This document shows, piece after piece, positions 1 to 6,958 of a stretch of DNA of 13,952 bases. Each line of letters begins with the position of its first letter. The first letter of the stretch is position 1. This stretch comes from Bacteroidales bacterium. GTDB lineage: Bacteria; Bacteroidota; Bacteroidia; Bacteroidales; VadinHA17. A model generated the notes under the pieces. It ran no database searches, was not told the origin of the DNA, and was given only the letters and a program-made list of their open reading frames with translations. Location of the stretch: assembly GCA_031285575.1 (NCBI GenBank), contig JAITVX010000147.1, positions 1 through 13,952 on the forward strand. Direction: 5' to 3'. Made by a program: the position numbers and the translations under genes.

Positions 1-30
1 AAATAATAGTAACTTAAAATATTTGTATTT

Positions 31-343
31 ATGGAAATTATCAACATCGAAGCCGAAACATTCGAGGCAATGCTCTCGACAGTTGAAAACTTTACAAGGA
101 AAATGGAACACCTCTGTCGTCAACACGGTGACAGGGACAGTATCGAATGGATGGACAATCAGGACGTATGCCAGCTATTAAACATCTTCGCCCCGAACCC
201 TGCAAACGCTTCGGGATAACGGAACGCTGGCTTACACCCAAATCAGCCACAAGACCTACTATAAGCCGGAGGATGTACAAAAGATTCTGCCGGTAGTAGA
301 AGAAAAACGCAAACAGGCTAAATATAAGGGAAAACGGATATGA
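31..343 (+). pseudogene. Helix-turn-helix (excisionase/MerR-like) DNA-binding gene broken by a +1 frameshift
   Basis: Read straight from ATG 31, the frame stops at 217-219 after 62 residues. The first 52 codons end in DNQDVCQLLNI, the typical entry to a helix-turn-helix. If one T at about 187-188 is skipped, the frame continues as SPRTLQTLRDNGTLAYTQIS, then KTYYKPEDVQKILPVVEEKR, and stops at TGA 341-343. That restores a 103-residue protein, the usual size as I remember it for helix-turn-helix proteins in Bacteroides mobile and accessory elements. The restored half holds the recognition helix (RTLQTLRDNG) and the wing (YYKPEDV). As written, the protein would lack its DNA-binding core. The family and the lesion are clear from the translation. 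A role as excisionase or regulator of an element is inferred. A sequencing or assembly error in the T/C run is the main alternative to a true pseudogene. Confidence 0.8.
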
Positions 344-371
344 GAGAGGAAGAATATCAATCATGCCAAAC
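340..371 (+). pseudogene. First codons of a second, truncated gene overlapping the helix-turn-helix gene
   Basis: ATG 340-342 overlaps the TGA of the helix-turn-helix gene (ATGA), a common coupling between paired genes. It starts MREEEYQSCQ. The reading then enters the putative insertion-sequence end and reaches a stop at 460-462 without recognisable protein character. The simplest reading is the 5' stub of a second element gene cut near 371. The stub is too short to identify a family. Confidence 0.3.
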
Positions 372-456
372 TGTCCCCACCTCATGGCTGGGTGGCTGGG
401 AAAGTGTAAACGGCAATGGTGGCGCAGTTTTCATCTGGTATACTGGCGCAGTTTTT
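372..456. mobile_element. Possible insertion-sequence end (IS21-like multiple terminal repeats), solitary
   Basis: The segment begins TGTCCCC at the point where coding sense stops. It carries two exact 12-bp direct repeats, TGGCGCAGTTTT, at 420-431 and 444-455, with start points 24 bp apart. A TG-starting end followed by short internal direct repeats is the terminal layout of IS21-family elements. No istA or istB transposase gene follows, because the minus-strand gene at 455-1015 ends right at the last repeat. This would then be a solo end or deletion remnant. Family assignment rests on layout only, and no second end is visible in the window. Confidence 0.4.
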
Positions 457-1015
457 AATTAATATCTACATATGTGTCGTTCAGGATGTTAATGAACGTT
501 TTTGCAATGACTACGTGGCCAGCCCAGCGCATGTTGCACGCTTCTTTGAGTTCAGTAAGTTTGGCGGCGGGTATCTCATACGTCTTTGTGCCGCTTTTCA
601 TGTCGTTGTAGAACGCAATCAGACGGTTCTGCATGTACACAATCAGCGGGGCATACTCCGAGGTCTTGCGTATTTTCTTTTCCGCAATAGCCTTTTGCAG
701 GCGTTTGATAAAGGTGTACACCTGCGTTTTGGTTTTCACCTTACCCGCCCAGCCGCAATACGATTTGATGAATACGACCGCCAACGGTAATTCGGTCACT
801 TCATTATCCGGTTTCGGTTTTTCCTTCTTTGGAGCAGGCTCACGTTTTGGCTTGGACGTTTTTGGCGGCTTTTCCTTTTTCGCTGATGTTTCCGATGCGG
901 GTTTCGGCTGTACTCCTGCTTTTTTCAAAACCTCCGCCGTTACATCCCTAATTGTTAAGTAAAATTGATTGCTATTTTCCGTTGAGTTCTTATGTAAAAA
1001 ATCATGATAAATCAT
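455..1015 (-). CDS. Hypothetical protein with Lys/Pro-rich linker and C-terminal helical domain
   Basis: The product is 186 residues with no signal peptide or membrane segment. Residues 1-34 form a short N-terminal part. Residues 35-72 are a low-complexity, positively charged linker rich in Lys, Pro and Glu. Residues 75-180 look helical, with a charged stretch FIKRLQKAIAEKKIRKTSEY. The pattern RIRKTS.YA followed by a Gln/Asn-Leu segment reminds me of C-terminal portions of accessory proteins in Bacteroidales conjugative elements, but I cannot name the family. ATG 1015 is the only plausible ATG before the linker. Plus-strand frames across the region translate to Phe/Gly-rich shadow protein, which supports the minus-strand call. 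Its stop abuts the putative insertion-sequence end, so the C-terminus may be altered. A mobile-element origin is inferred from position. Confidence 0.6.
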   Translation of the reverse strand: MIYHDFLHKNSTENSNQFYLTIRDVTAEVLKKAGVQPKPASETSAKKEKPPKTSKPKREPAPKKEKPKPDNEVTELPLAVVFIKSYCGWAGKVKTKTQVYTFIKRLQKAIAEKKIRKTSEYAPLIVYMQNRLIAFYNDMKSGTKTYEIPAAKLTELKEACNMRWAGHVVIAKTFINILNDTYVDIN

Positions 1016-1110
1016 AAAAATTTATATAAAATGCTGTTCATATAATAATTGTGGTGTATATTTACGGCGGAAGTACGGAAAATAATTGTTTAACATTAAA
1101 TTAAAAAACC

Positions 1111-1848
1111 ATGACTGCAAAAATGATTCAAAAGAGATTCAGCTGTAAAAATGAAGAGCTGACTGTAATTGGCGGATATTTATTAACGAGTATAAAGCGC
1201 GATAGCAGCAGTTTTGCTGCCTTCTCGCCTGTGTATGGAGAGGAAGGTATAAAAGCGTTTGAACAGAAGGTTAAAGAGGCCGATGCGCTTGTGAACCCCA
1301 AGTCGGAAACAAACGAACTGAGGCGTGTTACTGAGATGCTTTATGCAGAACTGGACACTGTAATTGAAAAGGCAAGGCGTATAGAGGGATATATAATGAT
1401 GTGTAAAGAGGCGGTGCCGGTTTCGGCGAAGTATTTCGGCCTTACAGCGCTGAAACAGCGTGCCAGAGTGCGCGACGCAGAGGGAGCGCTCGATAATCTG
1501 AAGTTTGTGAATGCAAATATTGCAAAATACCGTGATGCACTGAAAGAAAAGGGAATGCCAGAAGAACTTGCTGCATATCTTGCTGACGCTGCAGCAACAA
1601 TATCGCATCTGAACCACCGACAGTATGAGGCATCTGCGGAACGTAAGGCGATAGTAAATAATAATACAGCCATACTGAATGAGTTGTATGACAGCGTATC
1701 GGAGATATGCTGCATAGGAAAGATTCTGTTTATGGACAATAAGGCAAAGATGAAGGAATATACCTTCAATAATCTGAAAAAACATGTGCACATTGTCAAA
1801 AAAATCGAAAATACCGACGAAAATAACAGCCAGCAACCTGCTGAATAA
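1111..1848 (+). CDS. Hypothetical all-helical protein
   Basis: The product is 245 residues with no signal peptide, transmembrane segment or known catalytic motif. Composition and spacing suggest long amphipathic helices: about residues 43-95 (EKVKEADALV to EKARRIEGYI), 112-150, 150-205 and a Lys-rich tail after 205. The C-terminus is hydrophilic (NTDENNSQQPAE). The start at 1111 follows an A-rich leader (ATTAAATTAAAAAACC) typical of Bacteroidota starts without a Shine-Dalgarno. A weak -7-like box, TATATTTA, lies at 1057-1064, but no convincing -33 partner was seen. The gene is divergent from 455-1015 and separated from ispG by a repeat-bearing spacer, so it is probably transcribed alone. The size and helical pattern fit a coiled or four-helix-bundle cytoplasmic protein. 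Function is unknown. Confidence 0.7.
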   Translation: MTAKMIQKRFSCKNEELTVIGGYLLTSIKRDSSSFAAFSPVYGEEGIKAFEQKVKEADALVNPKSETNELRRVTEMLYAELDTVIEKARRIEGYIMMCKEAVPVSAKYFGLTALKQRARVRDAEGALDNLKFVNANIAKYRDALKEKGMPEELAAYLADAAATISHLNHRQYEASAERKAIVNNNTAILNELYDSVSEICCIGKILFMDNKAKMKEYTFNNLKKHVHIVKKIENTDENNSQQPAE

Positions 1849-2113
1849 GGTATAATACGGTGTTTATCTGCTTGCAGTAACAGAATAAAAGCAGATATTG
1901 ATAAAAAAACATAAAATATAAGCAAAAAAAGGCAAATATTGACAAAAGAACAGCTGTTGTAGGTGAAATAACACCGGGTGTAGATAAAATAACAGTGAAA
2001 TAAACTGTCGAAAACAGAAAGTAGAAGAAAGAAAGTCGAAAGTAGATAAAAGTAAAGCATAAGTAAGCAGTAGAAAAGAGAAAGTAGATAAGAATAAAGC
2101 AAAAGCAGATGTA
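1849..2113 (+). repeat. Purine-rich spacer with degenerate direct repeats before ispG
   Basis: From about 1990 to 2110 the plus strand is almost pyrimidine-free. GAAAGTAGATAA occurs at 2038-2049 and again at 2080-2091, each followed by a related AAAGCA.AAG block, which gives a repeat period of 42 bp. A shorter relative, GAAAGTAGAAG, lies near 2017. The 10-mer AAAAGCAGAT occurs at 1887-1896 and 2101-2110, bracketing the spacer. TATCTGCTT at 1865-1873 pairs with AAGCAGATA at 1889-1897 and could form a weak hairpin after the upstream gene. No clear promoter is visible. Confidence 0.5.
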
Positions 2114-3910
2114 ATGTTGCTATATAAACATCCATATATATCGTCTGAAGTATTAATTGGCAATGTGCCGATGGGAGGAAACAATCCGGTACGTATTCAG
2201 TCGATGACAAATACCGATACTGCAGATACTTCAGCATCGGTATCACAGTGCATAAAAATAATCAACGCAGGAGCTGATTTTGTAAGGCTTACGGCACAGG
2301 GAATAAAGGAAGCTGAAAACCTTGCAGTAATAAAAAAAGAGCTGCACAGTGCAGGATTTGATACACCGCTGATTGCAGATATTCATTTCAACCGGCTGGC
2401 AGCCGAAACAGCGGCAGCTATTGTTGAAAAAGTAAGAATAAACCCCGGTAACTATGCAGATAAACGCGCATCGTTTGAAACACTGAAACTTACTGAAAAA
2501 GAATACGAAGAAGAACTCGAAAGGATACACACAAGGCTGCTTCCGCTTATAAACATATGCAGAGAAAATAAAACAGCAATAAGAACAGGCATAAATCACG
2601 GCTCGCTTTCAGACCGGATAATGACACGGTATGGCAATACAACAGCCGGAATGGTTGCATCGGCAATGGAATTTATCAGAGTGTTCAGAGCCGAAAACTT
2701 TAACAACCTTGTGCTGTCGATGAAATCGTCGGATACAGCGATAATGATAGAAGCAACGAGAATGCTTGCAGGTGAAATGCAGAAACACGGCATGTCGTAT
2801 CCTCTGCATATCGGAGTTACCGAAGCAGGCGAAGGAGAAGACGGCAGAGTAAGGTCGGCTGCAGGAACAGGAACACTGCTGTCGGAAGGTATTGGCGATA
2901 CGATAAGGGTTTCACTGTCGGAAAATCCGGAAAATGAAATACCCGCAGCACGAATTATTGCAGACTGCTATCCGCGGGGCATTGCTGCAAACAAACATAT
3001 TGCAGAAATTAATTCACAGGCATGTAAACCAGCATTTTTAAGTAAAGTAAATGCACCTGCAGTTATGGCAGATACGGTATCGTGCAAAGATATAAAGACA
3101 TGTGCCGATGCAGACTTTGTAATTGTTTCAGATTATAATGAAAGGCATACAGATGAAACCTCAATAATATTACCGTATAATCAATGGAAATCATTAGCCG
3201 ATAAAAATAATGTATATCCGCTTTTTTCGCGCGAAACATTAAATGAAAGCATATTGGAGCATGATGGATTTTGTTTCTTTATTACAGATTCATGTTATTC
3301 AATTCAGCAGTTAAAAAAACTCGATTCAGAAAAAACATGTATAATATTCAAAATTAACCCATACATTGAAAAATATGCCTTTGATGAATTTCTTAAAGAT
3401 TTGAATGAAAACAATCTGTCGTACAATATAATCCTTAACCCGGCATTTGCAGAAAACAATATTGAAGAACTTGGCATAAAGGCAGCAGCCATGTTTGGAA
3501 GATATCTGAACGACAGACTTATTTCGGGCCTGTGTATTACAAATAACAGAGCATCGGCAGGCGAGACAGTGTCGCTTGCATTTTCGATACTTCAATGCAC
3601 CGGAACAAGAATTACACGGACAATATATCTCTCGTGCCCCACATGCGGGCGAACAAAGTTTAATCTTACGGAAGCAGTAAGGAAAGTTAAGACAGCAATA
3701 TCACATCTTAAAGGCCTGAAAATAGCAGTAATGGGGTGTATTGTAAACGGACCCGGAGAAATGGCCGGAGCCGACTATGGCTGTGTTGGAGCCGCACCCG
3801 GTAAGGTGCATATTTACAGAGGAACAGGTATTGTTTATAAGAATATTCCGGAAAATACCGCAGCAGGCAAACTGCTTGAACTTATTGAAACCGACATGGA
3901 AAGACGTTGA
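2114..3910 (+). CDS. ispG: 4-hydroxy-3-methylbut-2-enyl diphosphate synthase IspG (GcpE), long three-domain form
   Basis: This enzyme converts 2-C-methylerythritol 2,4-cyclodiphosphate to HMBPP in the MEP isoprenoid pathway, using a [4Fe-4S] cluster in the cytoplasm. The N-terminal TIM barrel is plain: NPVRIQSMTNTDT, ADFVRLTAQG, ADIHFN, VRINPGNY, NHGSLSDRI and HIGVTEAGEGEDGR. The C-terminal cluster domain has Cys508 and Cys511 (CPTCGRTKF) and Cys542 (MGCIVNGPGE), with the conserved Glu549 in the last motif. Bacterial two-domain IspG is about 370 residues. This one is 598 because roughly residues 290-480 form the extra middle domain seen in Bacteroidota, Chlamydiae and plants. The insert is more A/T-rich and less conserved in look than the flanks. 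ATG 2114 places the first conserved strand at the usual distance. It overlaps a one-codon ATG-TAA (ATGTAATG). The gene stands alone on its strand between two spacers. Confidence 0.95.
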   Translation: MLLYKHPYISSEVLIGNVPMGGNNPVRIQSMTNTDTADTSASVSQCIKIINAGADFVRLTAQGIKEAENLAVIKKELHSAGFDTPLIADIHFNRLAAETAAAIVEKVRINPGNYADKRASFETLKLTEKEYEEELERIHTRLLPLINICRENKTAIRTGINHGSLSDRIMTRYGNTTAGMVASAMEFIRVFRAENFNNLVLSMKSSDTAIMIEATRMLAGEMQKHGMSYPLHIGVTEAGEGEDGRVRSAAGTGTLLSEGIGDTIRVSLSENPENEIPAARIIADCYPRGIAANKHIAEINSQACKPAFLSKVNAPAVMADTVSCKDIKTCADADFVIVSDYNERHTDETSIILPYNQWKSLADKNNVYPLFSRETLNESILEHDGFCFFITDSCYSIQQLKKLDSEKTCIIFKINPYIEKYAFDEFLKDLNENNLSYNIILNPAFAENNIEELGIKAAAMFGRYLNDRLISGLCITNNRASAGETVSLAFSILQCTGTRITRTIYLSCPTCGRTKFNLTEAVRKVKTAISHLKGLKIAVMGCIVNGPGEMAGADYGCVGAAPGKVHIYRGTGIVYKNIPENTAAGKLLELIETDMERR

Positions 3911-3948
3911 CAGATTGCAGTATCAAGCATCGTCATTGCGAGAGTTCA

Positions 3949-3964
3949 CCCCAAAGTTTTGGGG
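3949..3964 (+). terminator. Short hairpin downstream of ispG
   Basis: CCCCAA (3949-3954) pairs with TTGGGG (3959-3964) around an AGTT loop, 39 bases after the ispG stop. No T-run follows, so it is at best a weak terminator or a 3'-end stabiliser. Confidence 0.3.
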
Positions 3965-4039
3965 CATAATGCGGATATGACATATTTGCTTAAAATCAAT
4001 AATTTACGCAATTATGTCATTGGTAACAGAATATTGAGG

Positions 4040-4072
4040 TTTGCTGTACAGATTCGTCATCTGTACAGCAAA
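4040..4072. terminator. Strong 14-bp hairpin between ispG and the lipoprotein unit
   Basis: TTTGCTGTACAGAT (4040-4053) is the exact reverse complement of ATCTGTACAGCAAA (4059-4072), with a 5-base loop TCGTC. The plus-strand 3' arm is followed by A's, not T's, so this is not a classical intrinsic terminator. An outer pair, AATATTGAG at 4030-4038 with CTCAATATT at 4132-4140, encloses it and could extend the structure toward the next start codon. It may act as a terminator of ispG, a processing site, or part of the leader of the next gene. Confidence 0.45.
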
Positions 4073-4154
4073 AAATAAATGAAGATATTGAAAAATAAAA
4101 ATAAAGCGCTAACTTGGTCGGAAATTATAATCTCAATATTTTAAAAAGTATATT

Positions 4155-5072
4155 ATGAATAAAAAACATGCTGGAACACGTGTATGTCTTCTTGTTACGT
4201 TTTTTGCTGCAATTGCATTTACCGGCTGCAGGTCTGGAAGCAACAAGGCTTCCCAGGAAGAACTGAAGGTTAATATTCCTGAAAATACAGGGATTTATGA
4301 CGATATTAAACAGGCCGAAAAAATATTCAATGCGCTTCCTTCGCCTATTGAATCGGCCATGCTGCTCAAGGCGGCAGGAGCAGAATTTGATGCTTCACTG
4401 CTTAATCCGGTTGACAATGCGGGCAGGTATGTAAGCAACAAAAGCATGGCGCTGAACCTCGGTATTTATACCTGCGACCTAAGTGTTGCAAGCCTCTACG
4501 AACAGACACAGCTAATTATAAATTACATGAATTCGGCAAAAAAGATGGCCGACGGCCTTGGCATTCTCGACGCAATAGACCAGTCAACCATCAACAGGCT
4601 TGAAGAAAACATCAACAACAATGAGGTTATTATGGAAATTGTGAGCGAAACGTTCCTCAATTCCAATTCGTACTTGGAAGATAACGGGCAGCCTGCAATT
4701 GCAGCAATGACGCTTGTTGGTGGCTGGCTCGAAGGCCTCTATATATCAACCCGGCTTGTTGATATGAATAATTTTAACGGAGATAAAATAGCAAGCCGGA
4801 TTATAGACCAGAAACTGTCGTTAGATATTCTTATTAACCTTCTCGGCAGCAATCAGGGCGATCCGGCAATTGACGAACTGATAGCTCAGGTTAATAAACT
4901 GAAAGCTGTTTTCGACAAGGTTACGATAACAGCATCTCCGGTCAGCACAGAATTAGACAATGCCTCAAATTCAACAATTCTGAAATCGGAAGCCAAAACA
5001 GATATGACCCCTGAAGTGTTTAAAGAACTTGCCTCTACTGTCAATGAAATAAGAAATTCGTTCATTAAATAA
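4155..5072 (+). CDS. Secreted lipoprotein of unknown function, about 305 residues
   Basis: The N-terminus has Lys/Arg residues, then a hydrophobic stretch (residues 10-23) and a lipobox-like FTGC with Cys25 as the likely lipidated residue. The mature protein should be anchored in the envelope. The rest is mostly helical and rich in Asn, Ala and Leu. Notable stretches are LPSPIESAMLLKAAGAEFDA near residue 56, LNLGIYTCDLSVASLYEQTQ near 96 and TLVGGWLEGLYISTRL near 176. I recall similar lipoproteins as conserved hypothetical proteins in anaerobic and marine Bacteroidota, but know no assigned role. The stop lies 8 bases before the next gene, so the two are almost certainly co-transcribed. No catalytic motif is visible. 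The absence of enzyme-like motifs suggests a structural or binding role, which is inference only. Confidence 0.8.
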   Translation: MNKKHAGTRVCLLVTFFAAIAFTGCRSGSNKASQEELKVNIPENTGIYDDIKQAEKIFNALPSPIESAMLLKAAGAEFDASLLNPVDNAGRYVSNKSMALNLGIYTCDLSVASLYEQTQLIINYMNSAKKMADGLGILDAIDQSTINRLEENINNNEVIMEIVSETFLNSNSYLEDNGQPAIAAMTLVGGWLEGLYISTRLVDMNNFNGDKIASRIIDQKLSLDILINLLGSNQGDPAIDELIAQVNKLKAVFDKVTITASPVSTELDNASNSTILKSEAKTDMTPEVFKELASTVNEIRNSFIK

Positions 5073-5080
5073 CCGCTACA

Positions 5081-5518
5081 ATGAAACTGTATAGAATAAC
5101 TCCGGTTTTTGCATTGCTGCTGTCAGCATCGGCAGTTGCCAGTGCACAATGTAAGGCGTTTGCAAAAAATGACTGCCTGCCTGAATTGGCACCCTATACT
5201 CACGACGGTAATTATCACGCAACTACACTGGTTGCAGGAGAAGAAGCCGAGTTGTATAAAACCTTTTATTCCGATATGGAATACCGTGTGGCCGTTTGCG
5301 GAGATGTTAATCTTCCGGATATTGAGTTTCTTGTAATGGATGCAAACAAAAACGTTCTTTACACAAACAAGGAAAACAATTACAGCCGAACATGGGATTT
5401 TAAACCTCAGTCAAGCCAGCAGTTAAAGTTTGTTATAAGAGCCGGTTCGCTGACCAAGCCGGGGGCTGTTGCAAGCGGTTGCGTATCTATAATGTTTGGT
5501 TTTAAAACAAACAAATAG
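5081..5518 (+). CDS. Small secreted protein, likely beta-rich, partner of the upstream lipoprotein
   Basis: The product is 145 residues with a clear Sec signal peptide: MKLYR, a hydrophobic core, then a likely cut after ASA at residue 22. Four Cys remain in the mature part (24, 32, 73 and 134), compatible with two disulfides in the periplasm or outside the cell. The pattern of alternating hydrophobic residues (YRVAVCGDVNLPDIEFLVMD, then LKFVIRAGS and GCVSIMFGF) suggests a small beta-sandwich. No family is recognised. It starts 8 bases after the lipoprotein stop and is followed by an intrinsic terminator, so the two genes form one unit. They may act together on the envelope surface. This last point is inference from linkage. 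Confidence 0.8.
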   Translation: MKLYRITPVFALLLSASAVASAQCKAFAKNDCLPELAPYTHDGNYHATTLVAGEEAELYKTFYSDMEYRVAVCGDVNLPDIEFLVMDANKNVLYTNKENNYSRTWDFKPQSSQQLKFVIRAGSLTKPGAVASGCVSIMFGFKTNK

Positions 5519-5555
5519 ATATACAATACGATTGAACATGCCAGCAAAGTGAAAT

Positions 5556-5590
5556 AAGTATTGAACAGTAAAGATTTTCAATACTTTTAT
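5556..5590 (+). terminator. Intrinsic terminator of the lipoprotein/secreted-protein unit
   Basis: AAGTATTGAA (5556-5565) pairs perfectly with TTCAATACTT (5577-5586), followed by a T-rich tract (TTATTTAATATTTTT). It sits 37 bases after the stop at 5518. The stem is A/T-rich, as is common in this phylum. Confidence 0.65.
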
Positions 5591-5653
5591 TTAATATTTT
5601 TCTGTCGTATTAATTACAATAAAACTTGCATTCTTATTTAAACCTATTTTCTT

Positions 5654-6922
5654 ATGAAAAAACAGAACCTTGGCAGGCGCGACTTTCTGAAGAAATCATC
5701 CGTTGCCGCATTTGCATTGACTATTGTTCCCCGCCATGTACTTGGGGGGACAGGTTTTCAGGCTCCCAGCGACCAGCTCACAAAAGGCATTATAGGTGTT
5801 GGTGGAATGGGGCGAGGCCATATTGAATACGAAGGTACCCGGGTGTTGGCAATGTGCGATGTTGACTCGAAACATCTTGAAGAAGCAATTGCCATGGCAG
5901 GTGGAAACGTAACAGGATATCGTGATTTTCGCGAACTGATTGCACGACCCGATATTGATGTTGTACACATTGCCACCCCCCCGCACTGGCATGGCATCAT
6001 GTCTAAAACAGCCGCAGAAGCAGGTAAGGATATCTGGTGCGAGAAACCTATGGCCAGGACAATTGGCGAAAGCATGAAAGTGGTTGAAGCTGTTCAGAAA
6101 CATGGAAGGATGTTCAGGCTGAATACATGGTTCCGTTTTAAAGACCAGTTTTATGGATTGGGAACCCCTGTCAAACCCCTGAAAAAACTTATAGACAGCG
6201 GTGCTTTGGGATGGCCGCTCAAGGTTACGGTAAGCGGTATTACAGGTTATGACTGGAAATTTTACTGGAGCGGCGAATATAATCTGAAACCAATGCCCGT
6301 ACCGCCGGAACTTGATTATGATTTATGGCTGGGGCCGGCTCCATACAAACCATACAATCCTGCGAGAGTTCATTCAAACTTCAGAGGCTATTGGGACTAT
6401 GACGGCGGAGGTTTGGCAGATATGGGACAGCATTATCTTGACCCCGTACAGTATATGTTAGGCAAAGACGATACAGGCCCCATATCGGTAGAAATCGATG
6501 CGCCACAGCAGCACTACGATGCGGTAGGTTCGTGGAGAAGAATTACATATACCTATGCCGATGGATGTCAGATTATACTTGATGGAGAAAACAGAGACAA
6601 GGATGCTGCGTATATCGAAGGGCCGAAAGGTAAGGTTTTCAAAGGCCTCAGGTCAACAATACCCGATGTTGACAAACTGATAAAATCGCTTCCTGACCCC
6701 GAACATCAGATAGTAACCTTTTCGGAATCGGTAAAGACAAGGAAAAAATTTGCGCTTAATGAATCTAACGGACACCGTTCATGTTCTGTCGTAAACATGG
6801 GTGTTATTGCTTTGCGGCTTGGAAGAAATCTTAAATTTGATCCGGTCAAACAGCAGTTTATTGATGACGAAGGAGCCAACAGGTTAATAAACCAGCCTAT
6901 GAGAGGCCCCTGGAAAATTTGA
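5654..6922 (+). CDS. Tat-exported Gfo/Idh/MocA-family NAD(P)-dependent sugar oxidoreductase
   Basis: The product is 422 residues. The N-terminus has a twin-arginine signal (G-R8-R9-D-F-L-K, then a short hydrophobic stretch), so the enzyme is probably exported folded with its nicotinamide cofactor. A Rossmann fold follows with GVGGMG at residues 48-53 and the acidic strand end MCDVD. The family signature E-K-P is at 130-132, where Lys131 is the expected catalytic residue. D256-M-G-Q-H260 matches the conserved D..xH of the C-terminal sheet domain, with His260 the second catalytic residue. Other typical stretches are TPPHWHG and WLGPAP. The family oxidises or reduces ring hydroxyls of sugars and inositols. 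The next gene, 36 bases on, carries DUF1080 domains, so oxidation of a glycoside to a 3-keto form is the likely job (inference). The exact substrate is not readable from the sequence. Confidence 0.92.
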   Translation: MKKQNLGRRDFLKKSSVAAFALTIVPRHVLGGTGFQAPSDQLTKGIIGVGGMGRGHIEYEGTRVLAMCDVDSKHLEEAIAMAGGNVTGYRDFRELIARPDIDVVHIATPPHWHGIMSKTAAEAGKDIWCEKPMARTIGESMKVVEAVQKHGRMFRLNTWFRFKDQFYGLGTPVKPLKKLIDSGALGWPLKVTVSGITGYDWKFYWSGEYNLKPMPVPPELDYDLWLGPAPYKPYNPARVHSNFRGYWDYDGGGLADMGQHYLDPVQYMLGKDDTGPISVEIDAPQQHYDAVGSWRRITYTYADGCQIILDGENRDKDAAYIEGPKGKVFKGLRSTIPDVDKLIKSLPDPEHQIVTFSESVKTRKKFALNESNGHRSCSVVNMGVIALRLGRNLKFDPVKQQFIDDEGANRLINQPMRGPWKI

Positions 6923-6958
6923 GTTTGAAAATAACTATTAACTAAAAACTTTTATAAG

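Noticed and set aside
416..962. Plus-strand frames of 124 and 109 residues opposite the 455-1015 gene
   Set aside because: One includes the putative insertion-sequence end, and the other is the Phe/Gly-rich mirror of the Lys/Pro linker. The minus-strand reading is more protein-like.
1341..2246. 301-residue minus-strand frame with a Leu/Phe/Ser/Tyr-rich translation
   Set aside because: It is the shadow of the 1111-1848 gene and the purine-rich spacer. Its apparent hydrophobic character comes from CT-rich complement, not from a membrane protein.
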